A stretch of 64,000 bases of DNA from JACJWR01 sp963752505 (GTDB lineage: Bacteria > Actinomycetota > Actinomycetes > S36-B12 > UBA10799): contig CAVVYM010000002.1 of the NCBI GenBank assembly GCA_963752505.1, forward strand, positions 62,001 through 126,000, in the 5' to 3' direction. This document shows, in pieces, positions 1 through 8,074 of this stretch. The number at the start of each line of letters is the position of its first letter. Positions within the stretch are counted from its first letter, which is position 1. The notes beneath the pieces are model-generated. The model saw only the letters and a program-made list of their open reading frames with translations. It had not been told where the DNA came from and searched no databases. The position numbers and the translations under genes are program-made.

Positions 1-164
1 CATGGCGCGGGCAGGCCTTCGACCGCGATACCGGCTGGCGTATCGACTGTGCCTACGCCACCGGAGATCTGGCCGCCCGATTGGCGCACGTTCAGGTGGG
101 CCGGGCGGCGTCGTACGCCGAGCGTTGGAGTGATCACGCCCCGTTGTCGGTGGTGTTCAACTAG
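1..164 (+). CDS. xthA: Exodeoxyribonuclease III, C-terminal part (5' end outside window)
   Basis: Only the last 53 codons are present, read from base 3 to the TAG at 162-164. The translation starts WRGQAFDRDTGWRIDCAYAT and ends with YAERWSDHAPLSVVFN. The 'W-R' start, the R-I-D-C/Y strand and the terminal S-D-H-A-P motif, which carries the catalytic Asp-His of the exonuclease III / AP-endonuclease fold, are typical of bacterial XthA. The enzyme cuts DNA at abasic sites in base-excision repair and degrades 3' ends. Its stop overlaps the stop of the convergent PucR gene: the palindrome CTAG at 161-164 supplies TAG to both strands. Family assignment is firm despite truncation. Confidence 0.85.
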   Translation, partial: WRGQAFDRDTGWRIDCAYATGDLAARLAHVQVGRAASYAERWSDHAPLSVVFN

Positions 165-1432
165 TCGGCCAGATCGGCCGCGGTGCCCGCGGCCAGCACG
201 ACGATCATCTCCTGGCGGCGCTGCGGGTCGTCGAGTTCGGCACCGAGGATGTCGCGCAAGCCAGATACTCGGTAGCTGACCGTCTGCGGGTGCACGCTGA
301 GCCACCTGGCACAGGCAGCGCGATCGCCACCGGTGACCAGCCAGGCCTGCAAGGTGTCGAGCAGGTGCGGCACTTTGGCCGGGGCCACGGCATCGAACAG
401 GGAGCCGAACAGCCGTTGCCGGAGGTGGCGTACCACGAGCGGATCCGCGGCGGCCGCCAGTTGCAGCAGATGATCGTCAGCCGCCACCACCGAGGCATCC
501 GACGGACCCGTCTGATCGACGTCGCGGCGCACCGTCAGGGCGCCGCTGAGGGTCAGGCCCAGCAAGCGCTCTGCCGTCCGCAAGGACTCGTCGGCATCCT
601 CAAGTGCCGCCGATACCCCGATCGTCACCGCCACGCCGGGCACCCCCAGAGCAGATCGCTCCACGTGCGGCGGGATGACGGCAAGGCGGGAATCGCCTCG
701 ATCGGCGACCAGCAGGGAACTGCCAAGCGCCAGCGGTGGCCAACGGACGCCCGGATCGGCGGAGATGATGGCCACCGCCGCCTCCACCGGCAGGGTCCAG
801 TCGGCCTCGGAAGCCAGGGCATGGGCAGCATCCGTGGCTCCCCCGCCGTCAACGATGAGGCGCAGCAGCTTCGCCCGCATGGCCTGCAGCCGACCGGCGT
901 CGGCGATCTGCGCCTCCGCGTAGCCGGCCGCACTCGCACCCGACAGTTCGTCGATATAGACGAAGATCGCCTCCGCCAACGACACGATGTCGCCGGCCTG
1001 CGCCCCCGCCTCGACGGCCGCAGCCGACATCTGCTCCCACGCCACGCGGGCCCCCGTGCGGTAGGCCGCCAGCAGCGCCTCCATACTGCGTCCGGTGCGC
1101 CACTCCCCGGCTCCGATCTGGGAGTAGAGGCGACGCGACTTCGCATCGAGGGCGTCATCACCGGTGCCCAGCAGCGCAATCCACCGATCGAGGGCGTTTT
1201 CGACGCCGCGCCGCACCACCTGCGCCACCCGACCCGAACCGAACTCCGCATAGGAGGGCACTTCGACGCGGATGGCTGCAATGGTGGCGTCGCTGGCTGC
1301 GGGTAGCCGAGCGCGGAGCGCATCGACGACATCCGTGGCGACGTTGGCCCACGGCCTGCGCAAGCCAGACGCAACCTGCGGCGGCACTGAGGATCCCGAA
1401 GTCACTCGGGCACAGTACCTGCTATTTAGCAC
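161..1432 (-). CDS. PucR/CdaR-family transcriptional regulator
   Basis: About 423 residues. The C-terminal 60 residues hold the PucR-type helix-turn-helix, with VHPQTVSYRVSGLRDILG as recognition segment, preceded by a region with the GGDEF-like fold common in this family. Members bind DNA as oligomers and respond to metabolites; no target can be deduced here. The start is uncertain: a GTG at 1432 gives the longest form, while GTGs at 1405 and 1387 are also in frame and none has a strong Shine-Dalgarno. The gene stands alone, converges with xthA (4-base stop overlap) and is divergent from the HAD phosphatase at 1509; the short gap probably holds both promoters. Confidence 0.8.
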   Translation of the reverse strand: MLNSRYCARVTSGSSVPPQVASGLRRPWANVATDVVDALRARLPAASDATIAAIRVEVPSYAEFGSGRVAQVVRRGVENALDRWIALLGTGDDALDAKSRRLYSQIGAGEWRTGRSMEALLAAYRTGARVAWEQMSAAAVEAGAQAGDIVSLAEAIFVYIDELSGASAAGYAEAQIADAGRLQAMRAKLLRLIVDGGGATDAAHALASEADWTLPVEAAVAIISADPGVRWPPLALGSSLLVADRGDSRLAVIPPHVERSALGVPGVAVTIGVSAALEDADESLRTAERLLGLTLSGALTVRRDVDQTGPSDASVVAADDHLLQLAAAADPLVVRHLRQRLFGSLFDAVAPAKVPHLLDTLQAWLVTGGDRAACARWLSVHPQTVSYRVSGLRDILGAELDDPQRRQEMIVVLAAGTAADLAD

Positions 1433-1508
1433 ATCGTGCTAAGCGTGAGCACGCATCTTTGTGGCACAACGGCTAAGGAAAGCGACCACAACGGTCAACA
1501 CTAGAAGC

Positions 1509-2282
1509 ATGAGCACAACTACTTCATCAGCAGCATTCTTTGACCTTGACGGCACCCTGATCCCCGGCTCGGCGAACATTCCGTTGGCCAAGGCCGCATT
1601 CCGGGCGGGATTCGTCACCCCCCGTGAGTTGGCGCGCGACTTGCGCAACGGCGTTTCATTCCTTCTCAGCGGCGCCACCGACGAACGCTCGGCGCAGGTA
1701 CGCGACCGCATCCTGCGGGCCGTCGAGGGCCACCCAGCCAGCGACGTCGAGGCCCTTGGCGACGTGTTCCTGCCGGCGCTCGTCGAGTCGTTGCGCCCGC
1801 AACTCCAACCGGCGCTCGCCGAGCACGCCGCCCGCGGCGAGGACTGCTTGGTGCTCTCTGCCAGCCCCACCGAAATCGTGTCCCGCTTCGCGCATGAAGC
1901 CGGCCTCACCCATGGCGCCGGCACCACGGCCGCCCGCGACGACGACGGTCTGTACGCGGGCACGCTCGCGGGCCCCTTCTGCTACGGCGAGGGCAAAGTG
2001 GAGGTGATGCGCGAGTTGGCTGAGAAGTACGGCTACGACCTCGCCACCTGCTACGCCTACTCGGATTCCGCCTCTGACCTTCCGATGCTGGAGGCGGTCG
2101 GACACCCTGTAGTCGTGCACCCCGAGCCCGAACTGCGTGCCATCGCGGTCGAGCGCGGCTGGCCGATCATCGAGACTTCGGCCGTGCCCCGCGTCTCGCT
2201 GCGGTCCCTGCGTGGCTGGGCCACCCTCCTCAGCGCGGGCGTGAAATCCCTGAACCGATTCGGTCTGCGCACCGCCACGTGA
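1509..2282 (+). CDS. HAD-superfamily phosphatase, subfamily IB (SerB/CicA-like)
   Basis: 257 residues from ATG 1509; an upstream GTG at 1461 is in frame but would add a non-conserved leader. Motif I is FFDLDGTLIPGS near the N-terminus (nucleophile Asp and acid/base Asp). Motif II is probably LSASPTEIV. Motif III is YAYSDSASDLPMLEAVG. This arrangement marks Mg-dependent phosphomonoesterases of the SerB/CicA type; the substrate cannot be read from sequence. Its last 53 bases overlap the 3' end of the convergent phosphotransferase gene. The HAD, kinase and acyl-CoA dehydrogenase genes together recall the three modules of mammalian ACAD10, although the ACAD10 HAD module belongs to another HAD subclass. 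Confidence 0.82.
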   Translation: MSTTTSSAAFFDLDGTLIPGSANIPLAKAAFRAGFVTPRELARDLRNGVSFLLSGATDERSAQVRDRILRAVEGHPASDVEALGDVFLPALVESLRPQLQPALAEHAARGEDCLVLSASPTEIVSRFAHEAGLTHGAGTTAARDDDGLYAGTLAGPFCYGEGKVEVMRELAEKYGYDLATCYAYSDSASDLPMLEAVGHPVVVHPEPELRAIAVERGWPIIETSAVPRVSLRSLRGWATLLSAGVKSLNRFGLRTAT

Positions 2283-3372
2283 GGTAGTCCACCGCCGGGC
2301 CGAACTGCCGGAACGCCGGATTCGAGGTCTCTCCCCGCGCAAAGCGGTACCAGATTTGCTGGGCGATAACGGCTAGCCGGAAAAGTCCGTAGACCTCGTA
2401 GAAGCGCCAATCGTCGCAGGCATAGCCGGTGCGGTCGAGGTAGCGCTCCACGATCTGCGCCCGAGTCGGCATGCCGGCGGCATTCGACGGTTGTCGCCGG
2501 AAGCCCTGGAAGAAGTCGTCGTCGTTGGGCTGCACCCAGTAGGCCAGCGCCGCACCGAGGTCCATCAACGGGTCACCCACGGTCGCTAGTTCCCAGTCGA
2601 GAACGGCGACCGGGTCCAACGAGGCGGCGTCCAACACCACGTTGTCGAATCGCCAATCGCCATGGATCAGCCGGGCACCGACGTCGGCCGGCTGATTCTC
2701 CGCCAGCCACGCCATGATCGCGTCACCGGCGGGCGCATCGTCGGTGCGCGCTGCCCGGTAGCGGTCCGACCAGCCGGAGACCTGGCGTTCCACGTAGCCC
2801 GGGCCGCGGTAGAACTCATCGAGTCCGGTGGTTTGGACGTCCACGGAATGCAGATCGGCCAGCAGGTCGAAGAGTTCCTGACCCAGACCTGTCGCACGCG
2901 GATTCTCGGCCACCGCCGGCGGCAGGTCCGCGCGCAGGATCACCCCTCGAGCGCGCTCCATCACGTAGAACTCGCTGCCGATGGGGCTTCCCTCTGCCGG
3001 GGTGTAGGCGAGCACCGAGGGCACCGTCGGGAACGCCGGCCGCAGCCGCAGTTGGATCTCGAATTCGCGTCGCATGTTGTGGGCCGATGCGGCCTTGGTG
3101 CCGCGGGGGGGCATCCGCACCACCAAGTCGCGGTAGTCAGATGTGGGCTCGCCGGATGTTCCCGCCTGCCCGGAGTAGCGCACTAGGTAGGTCAGATTCG
3201 AGGCGCCGCCAGGAAACTGCCGCACTTCGGGTGTCGCGGCGTCGACGAGTTCCTGGCCCTGCGATGCGAGGACCCGGCGCAACCACGCGTCCAGCGCCGC
3301 CACGTCGAAGGCGTCCTCGTCGCGCACGGCCCTGGCCTCCGCGGCAGTGTCGAGCACTGGGTCGTCGCTCAT
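2230..3372 (-). CDS. Phosphotransferase (APH/ACAD11 kinase-like) protein
   Basis: 380 residues with a protein-kinase-like APH fold. The catalytic loop LIHGDWRFDNVVLD contains the H-G-D base and metal-binding Asn, and VLDWELATVGDPLMDL supplies the second metal Asp. The closest architecture is the kinase half of eukaryotic ACAD10/ACAD11, reported to phosphorylate 4-hydroxyacyl-CoA before elimination by the dehydrogenase half. The ATG at 3372 overlaps the TGA of the upstream acyl-CoA dehydrogenase by four bases (ATGA), so the two are almost certainly co-translated; this supports that role by inference. The 3' end overlaps the HAD gene by 53 bases. Aminoglycoside resistance is unlikely given the context. 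Confidence 0.85.
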   Translation of the reverse strand: MSDDPVLDTAAEARAVRDEDAFDVAALDAWLRRVLASQGQELVDAATPEVRQFPGGASNLTYLVRYSGQAGTSGEPTSDYRDLVVRMPPRGTKAASAHNMRREFEIQLRLRPAFPTVPSVLAYTPAEGSPIGSEFYVMERARGVILRADLPPAVAENPRATGLGQELFDLLADLHSVDVQTTGLDEFYRGPGYVERQVSGWSDRYRAARTDDAPAGDAIMAWLAENQPADVGARLIHGDWRFDNVVLDAASLDPVAVLDWELATVGDPLMDLGAALAYWVQPNDDDFFQGFRRQPSNAAGMPTRAQIVERYLDRTGYACDDWRFYEVYGLFRLAVIAQQIWYRFARGETSNPAFRQFGPAVDYLTWRCADRIGSGISRPR

Positions 3373-4616
3373 GCCGCACCTCCGGCCGCTGTCAGCCGAG
3401 CCACCTGTTCACGCAACTCCAACCGCGCGACGTCGCGCACATGGACTTCGTCGGGGCCGTCGGCGATGCGCAGGGTGCGCAGGCCCGCGTACCAGGCGGC
3501 AAGCGGGACGTCATCGCTCACACCGGCACCGCCGAAGGTCTGAATGGCACGATCGACCACCTTCAGGGCCACATTGGGGGCGACCACTTTGATGGCGGCG
3601 ATCTCCTTGCGGGCCCCCTTCGCGCCGTAGGTGTCGATCATCCAGGCCGCCTTCATCACGAGCAACCGCGCCTGCTCTATCTCAATGCGCGATTGCGCGA
3701 TCCACTCCCCGATTACTCCCTGCCGGGCCAGTGGCTTGCCGAAGGCCTCCCGCGTCATGGCCCGCTCGCACATGAGGTCAAGCGCGCGCTCGGCGGTGCC
3801 GAGCGCACGCATGCAGTGGTGGATTCGACCTGGGCCCAGGCGCGCCTGAGCAATGGCGAATCCGCTGCCCCGCTCGCCGAGGAGGTTGCTGGCAGGCACC
3901 CGCACGGAGTTGAAGGTGATCTCGGCGTGCCCGTGCTGATCGTGATACCCGAAAACCGGCAGCGACCGCTCCACCGTCACACCGGGGGTGTCCATCGGCA
4001 CCAGGATCATCGACTGCTGGCGGTAGACCTCCGCGTCTGGATCGGTCTTGCCCATCACGACGAGCACCTGGCAGCGGGGGTCCATGGCTCCGGTGCTCCA
4101 CCACTTGCGTCCGTCGATGACGAACTCGTCGCCGTGGGCGGCGATGCTGGTCGAGATGTTGCGGGCATCCGAGGACGCGACGTCTGGTTCGGTCATGCAG
4201 AACGCCGAGCGAATCTCGCCGGCGAGCAGCGGTGCCAGCCACCGCTCCTGCTGCTCGTCGGTGCCGAACATGTGCAGGATCTCGGCGTTGCCGGTGTCCG
4301 GCGCAGCACAGTTCATGGCCTCCGGCGCGATCTCCGGGGAGCGGCCGGTGAGCTCGGCCACCACGGCGTACTCGGCCACTGAGAGCCCGTGTGCGGGTTC
4401 CACCGAATCAGGAAGGAATAGGTTCCACAGTCCCTGGCTCCGAGCCTCGGCTTTGAGGTCAGCGATCACCGACGGCAAATCCCACGGGCGGCCATCGGCA
4501 ATCAGGTCGCGCCGTTGCTGGGCGTACACCGGCTCCGCTGGATACACGTAGGCGGACATGAATTCGCGGGTGCGATCGGCGTACTCGCGGGCCAAGCCAC
4601 TGATCGTGAAGTCCAT
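3369..4616 (-). CDS. Acyl-CoA dehydrogenase, ACAD10/11-like
   Basis: 415 residues, the usual length for a FAD-dependent acyl-CoA dehydrogenase. FAD/substrate-binding segments include AFCMTEPDVASSDARNI and VIDGRKWWSTGAMDP. At the C-terminal catalytic-base region, where most family members read YEGT, this protein has RIADGPDEVH; the acidic residue is Asp rather than Glu, as I recall for ACAD11 relatives. It is the first gene of a two-gene unit; its stop overlaps the start of the phosphotransferase gene. Role by inference: the flavoenzyme half of a split ACAD11 system handling hydroxylated or branched acyl-CoAs. A general fatty-acid beta-oxidation role is the alternative. Confidence 0.85.
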   Translation of the reverse strand: MDFTISGLAREYADRTREFMSAYVYPAEPVYAQQRRDLIADGRPWDLPSVIADLKAEARSQGLWNLFLPDSVEPAHGLSVAEYAVVAELTGRSPEIAPEAMNCAAPDTGNAEILHMFGTDEQQERWLAPLLAGEIRSAFCMTEPDVASSDARNISTSIAAHGDEFVIDGRKWWSTGAMDPRCQVLVVMGKTDPDAEVYRQQSMILVPMDTPGVTVERSLPVFGYHDQHGHAEITFNSVRVPASNLLGERGSGFAIAQARLGPGRIHHCMRALGTAERALDLMCERAMTREAFGKPLARQGVIGEWIAQSRIEIEQARLLVMKAAWMIDTYGAKGARKEIAAIKVVAPNVALKVVDRAIQTFGGAGVSDDVPLAAWYAGLRTLRIADGPDEVHVRDVARLELREQVARLTAAGGAA

Positions 4617-4626
4617 ACCCCGCAGG

Positions 4627-6069
4627 CTACTTGGTCGTCACGGTGATGGCGCCAGTGCGCGAGTTCCACGAGATCCGGCCCTTCGCAAAGTCATTCGCCC
4701 GCCCGGTGGCAGTCGTGTACTCGCCCGTCGTGGGCAATCCAAGTGCCGATCGTTCGGCACCCAGCGCCCAGTAGCGCCCTCGGATGGCGCCATAGACCTC
4801 GTGGGCACCCGTAGCCGGCGACCAATAGATGGTGCCGCGCTGGAAGTGCTGCACCCGACTGCCGGCGACTTGTCCGGCCTGCTCACTCGTGACGGGCAGA
4901 CCTATGGCGGAGGCCAGTTTCGAGTTCTGGTAGCGGACGCCGATGGCGCCGTACACGTCACGCGGACCTGTCGCTGCCGACCAGTAGATGGCACCACCGG
5001 TGAATTGGCTCATGCGCGACCCCGGCACGGGACCGGCCGATTCGCTCGCGGTGGGCGCACCCAGCGGCGAATTGTGGGCACCCATCTGTGCGTAGCGTCG
5101 GTAGATTTCGCCATAGACCTCGCGCACCCCTGCACCGTTCGACCAGTAGAGGGCACCGCCGGCGAACCGCTGGGTGAGTCCGCCCGCAGCGCCGCTAGCC
5201 CCGGACAACGGCATCCCGAGCACCGATGAGGGGCCCGACAGGGCCGAGTAGCGGGCGTAGAGGGCACCGAGGACGTCAACTGCCCCGGTGGGGGCCGACC
5301 AGAAAATCGCACCCTTGGCGAAGGTGTTCATCCGAGTGCCGGCAGGGCCGGCGCTGATCTCGCTGGACGTCGGCAGTCCGGCAGCCGATCTCTCGGCTCC
5401 CATAGCCTGGTACCGCACCAGGATGGCGCCCCAGACGGCGTGCGCTCCGGTGCCCGACGAGTAGTACATCTTTCCGCGCTGGAAGGACTGGACCCGCGAA
5501 CCCGCTACGCCGCCGGCGACCTCAGGCGCAGTGGGCAACCCGATCGTGCCGAACAGCGATTCGCCGAAGTAGGTGGTCGAGAATTCCCCGGTCACTGCCC
5601 GAGCGCCGGTCGAGGGTGACCAAATGATGGCCCCGCGCTGGAATCGGTTCATCCGTGATCCGGGCAGCGGACCGGCAATCTCACCCGTGGTCGGCAAGCC
5701 GAGAGCCGACGCTTCGCCACCTGCCTGCCGATAGGTCACGCCGATCGCACCATAGATTTCCTGGGCGCCCGTGGCCGCGGACCAATACAGCGTGCCGTAC
5801 TGGAAGTCCTGAACTCGCGATCCAGCCGCCCGACCGGCACGTTCGTTACTGGTCGGCAGCCCCAGCGGCGAGGCGTTCGCGCCGAGCGCGGCGTAGCGCT
5901 GCCACATGCCAGCAAGCACGCTGTACCACCGGCCGTCGTTGTAGGTGACCAGGACTCCGCCGCTGAAGGTCTGCATCGACCCGCCCGGCACAGCCTTCGC
6001 CGCGCCCGCCGGCACACCCAATGCCGCGGAGCCGGTTCGGTCGTACGCGGTTCTCATGGCGCCCAGCAC
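4627..6069 (-). CDS. LGFP-repeat protein, C-terminal section (frameshifted from upstream part)
   Basis: 480 codons made almost wholly of nine tandem LGFP repeats of about 53 residues, each of the form RY..LGA..S.LGLPTS.E..G..GSR.Q.F..G.IYWS..TGA..VYG. There is no signal peptide, and the first ATG (6069) falls in the middle of a repeat. It is therefore the continuation of the protein encoded at 6070-7644, detached by single-base losses between about 6075 and 6135. LGFP repeats occur in secreted actinobacterial proteins, often with peptidase or amidase domains, and are proposed to hold proteins at the cell wall. The last repeat ends with ITVTTK just before the stop. It should be read together with the next entry. 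Confidence 0.85.
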   Translation of the reverse strand: MLGAMRTAYDRTGSAALGVPAGAAKAVPGGSMQTFSGGVLVTYNDGRWYSVLAGMWQRYAALGANASPLGLPTSNERAGRAAGSRVQDFQYGTLYWSAATGAQEIYGAIGVTYRQAGGEASALGLPTTGEIAGPLPGSRMNRFQRGAIIWSPSTGARAVTGEFSTTYFGESLFGTIGLPTAPEVAGGVAGSRVQSFQRGKMYYSSGTGAHAVWGAILVRYQAMGAERSAAGLPTSSEISAGPAGTRMNTFAKGAIFWSAPTGAVDVLGALYARYSALSGPSSVLGMPLSGASGAAGGLTQRFAGGALYWSNGAGVREVYGEIYRRYAQMGAHNSPLGAPTASESAGPVPGSRMSQFTGGAIYWSAATGPRDVYGAIGVRYQNSKLASAIGLPVTSEQAGQVAGSRVQHFQRGTIYWSPATGAHEVYGAIRGRYWALGAERSALGLPTTGEYTTATGRANDFAKGRISWNSRTGAITVTTK

Positions 6070-7644
6070 TCATGGGTGCCGTATTGCGGGGACAGAAGAT
6101 GATGCCGCCCTGGAAGGTCTGCATACGCGATCCGGGGTCGGTCCGGCCTGTTCCGCCGAGGTGGGCAGACCCAGATTGGAGTTGTCCGCGCCGAGACTGA
6201 CGTACTTCAGGAAGATGCCGCCATAGACTTCATGGGTTCCGGTCGACCCGGACGTGTAGATTGCGCCTTTCTCGAACAGTTGGCCGGACCCGCCGGATCG
6301 TGCGGTGCTGAGTACTCCCTGACGTGGCATGCCGAGGTTGGCCGCAACGCCACTGGCCCGGTAGCGAGCGTCGATGGCTCCTGTCACCGGTTGGGCACCC
6401 ACGCTGGCGGAGTAGTACATGGTTCCCGCGGCGAATCGTTGCTGCACGGAACCAGGCAGCAGCCCGGGCAGTTCGCCGCTCAGCGGCACACTCAGCCCTG
6501 AGCGCTCCGCCCCCATCCGGTCGTAGCGTTGCCAGATGCCGCCGAAGACCTCATGGGTTGCGGGAACTGACGAGTAGATGGCGCCGCCCACGAATCGGTT
6601 CACCTGCGTGCCGGCGACCGCACTGTTGGCCTGATCGGCGACCGGTGGTCCGAGAACGCTCGTGTGGGCCCCCATACTCGCGTACTTCAGCAAGGCGCGG
6701 TTGTAGACGGAGTTCGCCCCGGTCGACGGCGACCAGTAGATCCAGGCGCCTTGGTAGCGGCGCATCAGGTAGCCGTTGCCGATGTTGGTGGTTGCATCCA
6801 GCGCCGAGCCGGCGAATCCGGTGGAGCCACCAAGCGCCGTCCACTTGTGGAAGATCGGCGAAATCTGCGGGGTCGAGGTGTAGCGGAAGTACCACTCGTT
6901 GGAGAACCAGTTGCTGTGCGGGCCCACGTTCACCAGCGATTGCGGGTGGTTGCCTCCGGATTGGATGACCAACCCGTCTCCCAACCACATCTGCGCATGC
7001 CCAGCATTACCCGCGGAATTCGCAGGGGAACTGCCGTCGAACTGAATGAGGATGTCGCCGGGCTGCAACTCGTTCTTGCTGCCGAGTCGAACCACGTTGC
7101 TGCCGTTGTATGCCGCAGGCATGTAGGCGCCGGTCCAGCTCAGCGTGTAGCTGGGTCGGAACCAACTCAAGGCTTGGCCATTGCGATAGATGGTGCCGTT
7201 CGCCGCATCGTAGGCACGCGCGAGGAAGCTCGAGCAGTCGAAGTGGGTGGTGGCGCGTAGTGTGAAGTTTTGGGAGTAGGGGGTTCCGAGTTTGGAGAAG
7301 GCGTATCGGATGGCGGCTGCGGCCTCTGGAGTCGGGGCGGTGCGCACTGCCTTCTCGCAGATCTGCTTGAAGGGGGTGGCCGTGCGAACGGTGCCGGTCG
7401 GCACCGTGTCCGGGCAGCCGGAAGGCGCGTTTTCGTAGACCCCCTGCGGGGTGACGCCCTGGCTCTCCTCTTCCAGGAGGGCCGACGGGGGAACCGGGTA
7501 GTTGGCCTGCACGGTGGCCGAACCCACCAGGAGCATCGCTGCGGTGCTCAGCACACCGGCGGCTGTGAATCCCGCGATCCGGCCGAGTCGATGCCCGCGA
7601 ATCGAGCCCCCTTCGGGTGATGTGCCCGTCGCCGCCATCATCAT
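6070..7644 (-). CDS. Secreted NlpC/P60 peptidase with LGFP repeats, N-terminal section
   Basis: 524 codons. Residues 1-48 form a signal peptide (hydrophobic core about 25-42, cleavage near VQA). Residues 105-235 form an NlpC/P60-type papain-like domain with the nucleophile in HFDCSSF (Cys137) and a His in GHAQMWLGDG (His216). Five LGFP repeats follow from about 255. The reading frame leaves the repeat pattern at LGLPTSAEQAGPTP and stops 16 codons later, but the repeats continue in the next frame. Restored, the protein would have about 1006 residues and 14 LGFP repeats. Predicted role: peptidoglycan stem-peptide hydrolysis or remodelling at the cell surface. RBS GGAGAG lies upstream of three clustered ATGs (7644, 7641, 7638); which one is used is unclear. 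Confidence 0.85.
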   Translation of the reverse strand: MMMAATGTSPEGGSIRGHRLGRIAGFTAAGVLSTAAMLLVGSATVQANYPVPPSALLEEESQGVTPQGVYENAPSGCPDTVPTGTVRTATPFKQICEKAVRTAPTPEAAAAIRYAFSKLGTPYSQNFTLRATTHFDCSSFLARAYDAANGTIYRNGQALSWFRPSYTLSWTGAYMPAAYNGSNVVRLGSKNELQPGDILIQFDGSSPANSAGNAGHAQMWLGDGLVIQSGGNHPQSLVNVGPHSNWFSNEWYFRYTSTPQISPIFHKWTALGGSTGFAGSALDATTNIGNGYLMRRYQGAWIYWSPSTGANSVYNRALLKYASMGAHTSVLGPPVADQANSAVAGTQVNRFVGGAIYSSVPATHEVFGGIWQRYDRMGAERSGLSVPLSGELPGLLPGSVQQRFAAGTMYYSASVGAQPVTGAIDARYRASGVAANLGMPRQGVLSTARSGGSGQLFEKGAIYTSGSTGTHEVYGGIFLKYVSLGADNSNLGLPTSAEQAGPTPDRVCRPSRAASSSVPAIRHP

Positions 7645-7792
7645 GCACTCTCCGTGTACTCGTCATTTCCCCTTTGATCTTCGTCAGGCTGGAGTGAGTT
7701 CTTAGCCCGAAAGATCATCTTTACTGAAAACTGACTCTTCGGTACTCCATGTGCGTGAGTGCCGGTCATGACACGAGCCACACTGGCAAGGG
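7645..7792. promoter_or_regulatory. Divergent intergenic region with a 13-bp palindrome
   Basis: This 148-base gap separates the NlpC/P60-LGFP gene (left, minus strand) from the small HTH gene (right, plus strand), so it should hold both promoters. A perfect 6-1-6 inverted repeat, AAAGATCATCTTT, lies at 7710-7722 and is locally AT-rich. It is a candidate operator. I do not recognise a riboswitch fold. Confidence is low because no regulator is tied to it. Confidence 0.35.
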
Positions 7793-8056
7793 ATGATGGG
7801 ACACATGTCAGTCGAAACCCGAGCTCAGGCCGAGGCGCAACTCCGTGAAGTCGCGCAGGTGTACGACGAAGCTGTCGCGACGCTGCGTGCAGCCGAGGCG
7901 CGGACGGCCGACGCCGTCAAGGACGCCAAGCGAATTGGACTCAGCCAGCACGACATTGCGCGGATCATGGGACCGACATGGTCCGCTGATCACAATCCGC
8001 AGTATCCGCCGGTGCTGGACCTCCAGCGCCCCCGCACGGCACCGGCGGACGAGTAG
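7793..8056 (+). CDS. Small helix-turn-helix-like protein
   Basis: 87 residues, or 83 from the third ATG at 7805. The N-terminal half is a long amphipathic helix rich in Ala, Glu and Arg. Residues 48-62 (GLSQHDIARIMGPTW) look like the second and third helices of a homeodomain-type HTH used in sigma-like and resolvase-like small regulators. The C-terminal tail is Pro-rich. I do not recognise a named family. It lies 18 bases upstream of the methyltransferase-like gene in the same direction and may be co-transcribed with it. The start is ambiguous: AAGGG lies too close to 7793 and no clear RBS precedes 7805. Confidence 0.55.
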   Translation: MMGHMSVETRAQAEAQLREVAQVYDEAVATLRAAEARTADAVKDAKRIGLSQHDIARIMGPTWSADHNPQYPPVLDLQRPRTAPADE

Positions 8057-8074
8057 GAGACGGGTGGCTGCGGC

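Noticed and set aside
290..1306. Long open frame of 338 codons opposite the PucR gene
   Set aside because: It is the antisense shadow of a well-supported gene, with Arg/His/Gln-rich unnatural composition and no domain pattern.
2230..3372. Aminoglycoside phosphotransferase (resistance gene)
   Set aside because: The fold is shared, but coupling to an acyl-CoA dehydrogenase and ACAD11-like motifs argue for acyl metabolism.
7645..7792. c-di-AMP (ydaO-type) riboswitch upstream of the NlpC/P60 gene
   Set aside because: Wall hydrolase genes in actinobacteria often have one, but the leader here is short and I could not find the conserved core or pseudoknot pieces.
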